From Paenibacillus sp. PCH8 (lineage in GTDB: Bacteria > Bacillota > Bacilli > Paenibacillales > Paenibacillaceae): DNA of 64,000 nt. The notes below the pieces were generated by a model. It ran no database searches and was not told the DNA's origin. It was given only the letters and a program-made list of their open reading frames with translations. Each line of letters begins with the position of its first letter. Position 1 is the first letter of the stretch. The stretch spans positions 2,542,001 through 2,606,000 of the forward strand of contig NZ_PKQK01000001.1 of NCBI RefSeq assembly GCF_002968835.1. Direction: 5' to 3'. The position numbers and the translations under genes were made by a program. Positions 59,101 to 64,000 of the stretch are shown in pieces.

Positions 59101-62100
59101 TTCCAAAAAAGAAGAAATCACTCCAATTATAGAAGATCTACGCCGACGACATGGGAACATTCGTGGTGTGATCCATGGTGCAGGAATCGGTAGATCTGAT
59201 CTATTGATACATCGCACGGATGACCAGTTCAGAAGTATTTTTAACCCGAAGGTACGGGGTACACGTATTTTGGATGAGCTTACCCAAGAAGATAAGCTGG
59301 ACTTCTTCATCCTTTTTTCTTCGGTAGCGACCATGTTCAGCGGGGCTGTTCAAGGAGATTACACAGCGGCCAACGCTTATCTGGATGCTTATGGGGAATA
59401 TCGGAACAAGCTTGGCAGAAGGACACATGTTGTGAACTGGACGACATGGAAGGAAACCGGCATGGCGCTTGAAGGTGGATTCACCATTGATACCATTTTC
59501 AAGACCCTGCCAACCGGTCAAGCCATTGAAGGCTTGGAAGAGATGTTGTTAAACCGTGTGCCGAGGGCGCTTGTTGGTTATCTCAACTACGAAAATGGTG
59601 GAGTCTTTCTGCTGGAGAAATCAGGAGTACTGCTCTCGCCCATACTGACTGCACAGCTTGATGTACACAAGGAGAAAAAGAAGCAGGAAAAAGCAGCCAA
59701 GGCACGTGCAGCAGTAGCTCATTCATCCGGGGAAGTAAGCTTGATCGGGAGCCTCAACCATGAGTTCAGTGATACAGAAAAAAGCGTGGCAGAATGTTGC
59801 AGAAAGATTCTGGGTTTTGATCAAATTGATATTCACGATAATTTCTTTGAACTGGGTGCAGATTCCATTCTGCTGATGAAAATCCAGGGAGAGATCGAAC
59901 GGATTTTTCCTGACTCTATCAGTGTTACGGACCTATTCGAGTATTCCAATGTCCACCATCTGGCTAGGTTTATCCGTGAGAAGACGACGAAAGATCAACG
60001 TCCATCTCCGGCCTTGCAGCTGAAGGATAGACCTGTCACCGACAGGAATGGAGATATTGCGATTATTGGCATGGCTGTCAATGTACCATTTGCTTCTACA
60101 CCGGAGGAACTGTGGGAACATCTTGTCAATGGCACGGATCTGGTTCGATCTTTCCCGGAATCCAGAAAAGCGGATATTGACAAGCACTTTGACTTCACAG
60201 GACACGATCAGGGACAGATGAAATACAACGAAAATGCTTATCTTGAGGAAATAGACAAGTTCGATGCGGGTTTCTTTCGATTATCGCCCAAGGAAGCAAG
60301 TCTCATGGACCCCAACCAGCGTTTATTCCTTGAATCCGCCTGGACAGCTATCGAGGATGCAGGATATGGAGGATCGAAACTGAGTGGGAGCAAAACGGGC
60401 GTTTATCTGGGATATGCGGCAACATTGAGGGACCTGTATGCACGTCTGTTGTATGAAGTTGATCCTGGAAGCGGATCAAGTTCCATGGTGGGTAACCTGA
60501 CAGCAATGATGTCTGCCCGGATCTCGTATTTACTGGATCTGAAGGGGCCGAGCATGGTTATAGATACGGCTTGCTCTTCCTCTCTGGTATCTGTGGACAT
60601 GGCCTGCAAGGCGATCCGCAGCGGACAATGCGATTATGCACTGGCTGGTGGAATCAAGATTAACCTATGCCCGGTTGATGATGAGAATATGAAGCTCGGA
60701 ATTGAGTCTACGGATAATCGCTCCAAGGCTTTCGATGATGAAGCGGATGGCGCAGGGATTGGAGAAGGGGTCGCTGTTGTGCTGCTGAAGTCACTTCAAC
60801 AGGCCTTGGATGACCATGATTCTATCCATGCTGTTATCAAGGGAGGAGCCGTGAATCAGGATGGCAGTTCCATAGGTATTACGGCGCCTAATCCAGCATC
60901 GCAAACAGAGGTAATCATATCGGCTATGGAAGATGCAGGTGTCGAACCTGAGACGATTACCTATATCGAAACGCATGGTACTGGAACGACACTTGGAGAT
61001 CCGATTGAAATCAAGGGCATATCCAATGCACTGTCGAGTTATACCGATCGCAAGCAATTCTGTGCGGTTAGTTCCATCAAGACGAACTTGGGTCATTCCT
61101 CGGAGGCTGCCGGGATTATTAGTCTGGTCAAGGCAGTCATGGCACTTCGTGAGAAGAAGCTCCCGCCGACGTTGTTCTTTAATCGTCCTAATCGAATCAT
61201 TGAGTTCTCCAATTCACCCGTTTATGTGAATACCCGCCTTCGTGCGTGGGAATCGGGGAAGGGCCACGACGTTGCGGAATTAGTGCATTCGGGATTAGCG
61301 GAACCAATTGTCACGTTATCCTGGAAGAGGCCCCTGCACACGAACTTGTCTTGGAGGACGAATCTAGACCTTATGTTCTGCCTCTTTCGGCTAAAAGCAG
61401 GGATTCTTTGTCCAGGCTGATCGCGACCTATCGTGACTACCTGAATGATCAGAATGAGCCGGATTTGTTAAGTATGTGTAGCACAGCCGCACGGGGGAGA
61501 GGACATTACAAGTTGCGGGTCGCCATTCCTTTCACAGACAGGGGTGACCTAGTATCCAGACTGAACAAGCTGGTTGGACTCCCATTTAGTGAGATCATAC
61601 CGCCACTCGCCTATGCTTCTGAACATCGAATGGTACCCGAAACGAAAGAAGCCGGTGCTGGTGAATTGACGGAAAGGAAGCTTCGCGAATTAAATGGGCA
61701 AGCAGAAACGGTGTTGGATCACATGAGCGAGGGGGAATGGGAAGAGAGCATTCAGGAACTCTGCAACCTGTATACACAAGGTGCTGACATTCTGTGGTCC
61801 AGATTATATAAGGCTGAGGAAACAGCTCAAATACATCTCCCGACCTATCCATATGAGCGAAATCGTTGTTGGATTCAGATTCCAGAACGAATTGTGGTTC
61901 CATCGCCAGCCTTACAGAAAGAAGAAGCCAATATGCATTACACGATTGGCTGGGTGAAAGGATCTATACCGGAACGGATCATCCCGAATCCGCAAACGGT
62001 CTTGTTACTGAAGGGAACGCTCCCGTTATGTGAGAGCCTCTCCATAGGACTTGCAGAGCGTGGATCTCATGTCATTGAAGTTACTTTGGGCACCGAGTAT

Positions 62101-64000
62101 GCCAAAATCTCTCCGGTTCATTATCAGCTGGATGGTTCGGAAGAACAATATCTGCAATTGTTGAAGGCTACGAAGAATCACAGAATTGATCAAATTGTTC
62201 ATGCCTTTACAGTCGATGGACATCCTGCAGCCGTAAATCCAGAGGAGTTGGAGGCTGCCTTATCCCGAGGTGTACACAGTTTGTTTTATCTGACCAAGGC
62301 CATCGCGAGTGCGGGGTTGCGCAACCGAATGCGCATTGTACTGTTGTCCCAATATGTTCATGATGTTAACGGTCACGAACCACGTCTTGTTCCTGAATAT
62401 GCAACCATGTTCGGTCTTGGCAAAGCGATTGGACAGGAGCATCCTCAGCTGGAATGCAGAGCCATGGATATCGACGATCACACGAATATTTCCTTCTTGC
62501 TAAATGCGATGAATGCAGATGACGTATTCTACTCCACTGCTTACAGGGATGGTCATCGATATATGGAAGAGTTCAGGAAGACAGATCTCGTGGGAGCCGA
62601 GCTCTCCAACGTAGGCATTAAAGAGAAGGGAATCTACGTGATTACCGGTGGCATGGGCGGCATTGGTCGAGCATTCGCAGAACATTTTGCCGATAGACAC
62701 AACGTCACCTTAATTCTTGCGGGCAGATCTGAATTCCCTGAACGGGATCAGTGGTCAGAGATTTTGCAAGAAGGCAAGGACCAGGGGCAATGTAGCAGAA
62801 TCAAGTGGATTCAATCCATTGAAAGTAAAGGTTCCACATTAGTTAGTTACAGCGTAGATACGAGTGAGCTGCAACAAGTTACGTTGTTTATGGAGAAGAT
62901 CAGAGACCGTTATGGCAAGATCGATGGCGTTGTTCATGGCGCCGGCGTAGCGGGTGAAGGGTTTCTGGCATCCAAGGATGCACAGACATTCAACAGTGTG
63001 TTGTTGCCGAAAGTTCAAGGGACCTGGAACATTGACCAGGCCACGGCCCATGAGCAGTTGGACTTCCTTGTCCTGTTTTCAACCACTTCAACGTTGTTCA
63101 GTTCGCCGGGTCAAGGCGATTATTCAGCGGCGAATAGCTATCTCGATGCCTATGCAGCCTATCGAAATCGTAAGGGTGGACGAACGTTAACGATCAATTG
63201 GGTGGCATGGAAAGAGACCGGGATGGCTAAGGATTTTGGCGTGAATGATGACATGGTGTTCAAATCCATTTTAACGGATTCCGCGTTATCGGCTTTTGAT
63301 CAGGCCTTTCAGCGTGAAGTGGATCGGTCCATTATCGGAGAACTCAATTACGACTCCGAATATATGGCTTATGTCGATGACATGTCTATGATGATGTCCA
63401 AGGAAGTATACAGTACCATTCAGGAGAAAAGTGCCCATGTGATTGCCGAAGTGAAGATGAAGCAAGCGACGATGATCAAAGAGATCACACTTCATGGGCG
63501 AAATGATGGCCAATATACAGAAATGGAACAGACGCTTTCCCGGATCTGGTCACTGCATCTGGGGATTAAGGAACTCGACCTTTATGATGATTTCTACGAA
63601 TATGGCGGAGATTCCATCATTGGGCTCAAGATGGCATCGGATATTTACAGAGAAACGGGAATACAAGTTAACCCTTCGGATGTACTGCAATATCCGACGG
63701 TCTGGGGCCTTGCAGCTTACCTGGAGTCATTGGAAGAGTCGGAGGATGCAATAATTGGGCAGCAATCCATCACTCATGCAGAGAAGAAGGAGAGTTACCC
63801 GTTGTCATCGGCTCAAAAACGGATATTTTTCCTTTGTACCCAAGCCCCTGACAATATCAGCTATAACCTGAATAAAGCGCTGATTATGGAAGGAGATTTT
63901 GATCCGGTTAAGTTAAACGAGTATATGAATACGCTGATCCGTCGTCATGAATCGTTCCGGACTTCTTTCCACTGGGAGCATGGGGAGCCGATTCAGAGAA
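56165..64000 (+). CDS. Trans-AT PKS-NRPS subunit: KS-KR-ACP-KS-KR-ACP-C... (frameshift at 61255-61258; runs off window)
   Basis: The start is GTG 56165 (GGGGAG upstream); docking helices at residues 1-35 (VVENIASGKIDKVTGIQVIN). Module one: KS Cys210, His344, His384; KR with SGGAGGIG; ACP Ser1234. Module two KS: Cys1470, His1604, His1644. As written the frame stops at 61420, inside the KS end. One extra G in the run 61255-61258 restores EGPRRCGISAFGISGTNCHV and opens the frame to the window end. That continuation holds the KS linker, a KR (TGGMGGIG near 62644; GDYSAANSY), an ACP (YGGDSII, Ser codon at 63613) and the start of a condensation domain (YPLSSAQKRIFFL, RRHESFRTSF). A further amino acid is therefore added downstream. 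Confidence 0.9.

Noticed and set aside
1..64000. CRISPR arrays, tRNA/rRNA genes, insertion sequences
   Set aside because: No regular spacer-repeat pattern, no tRNA or rRNA stretches and no transposase frames were seen.

Overview
The window looks like chromosomal DNA of a low-to-mid-GC Gram-positive, most probably a Paenibacillus. The reasons are strong AGGAGG-type ribosome sites, frequent GTG/TTG starts, a YesM/YesN-like two-component pair linked to a sugar ABC transporter, MgtE, DinB, many GNATs, and a trans-AT PKS/NRPS with Bacillales-style docking helices. The species is an inference; no rRNA is present.

Layout. 1-2.6 kb: a PAP2 phosphatase (cut by the window edge), a secreted NTR/TIMP-like protein and a LysE exporter with an AraC regulator. 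2.8-11.3 kb: a sugar-sensing and uptake locus made of a membrane-anchored sugar-binding protein, histidine kinase, AraC-type response regulator (frameshifted here), then a ChvE-like lipoprotein, a double ATPase and a permease. 11.5-25.4 kb: housekeeping and accessory genes (MgtE, AlkD-like and Ogt DNA-alkylation repair, amidohydrolase, GNATs, a second DnaN-like clamp, a truncated isochorismatase, DinB, phosphotransferase, intracellular GH10 xylanase, purine nucleoside phosphorylase). Several genes at 17.6-21.6 kb are damaged.

25.75 kb to the right edge: a large biosynthetic gene cluster. It starts with a free acyl carrier protein and an acyl-CoA dehydrogenase, then a phosphotransferase, an AraC regulator and a type II thioesterase. 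A same-strand series of megasynthases follows: FAAL-ACP-tail; KS-KR-ACP; KS-KR-ACP-Cy-A(Cys)-PCP-Cy-A(Cys, interrupted by an FMN oxidase)-PCP-tail; KS-KR-ACP-KS-KR-ACP; KS-KR-ACP-KS-KR-ACP-C..., the last running off the window. No acyltransferase domain is seen in any of the six PKS modules, so this is a trans-AT system whose AT lies outside the window. The visible chemistry predicts a fatty-acyl (possibly 2-enoyl) starter, two ketide units, a bis-thiazoline/thiazole built from two cysteines, four further beta-hydroxy ketide units, then an amino acid. No DH, MT or ER domain was recognised.

Two things stand out. First, two subunits end in a homologous ~195-residue half-condensation-like domain, and the subunit after each starts with a short acidic L-D-x-L-F/L peptide. 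The other two junctions carry ordinary helical docking pairs, so two junction types alternate along the line. Second, at least five genes are broken by a frameshift, and four of these are repaired by adding one G to a run of 4-5 Gs. That pattern suggests base-calling error as the first explanation, and it splits both the FAAL gene and the last PKS gene in naive annotation.
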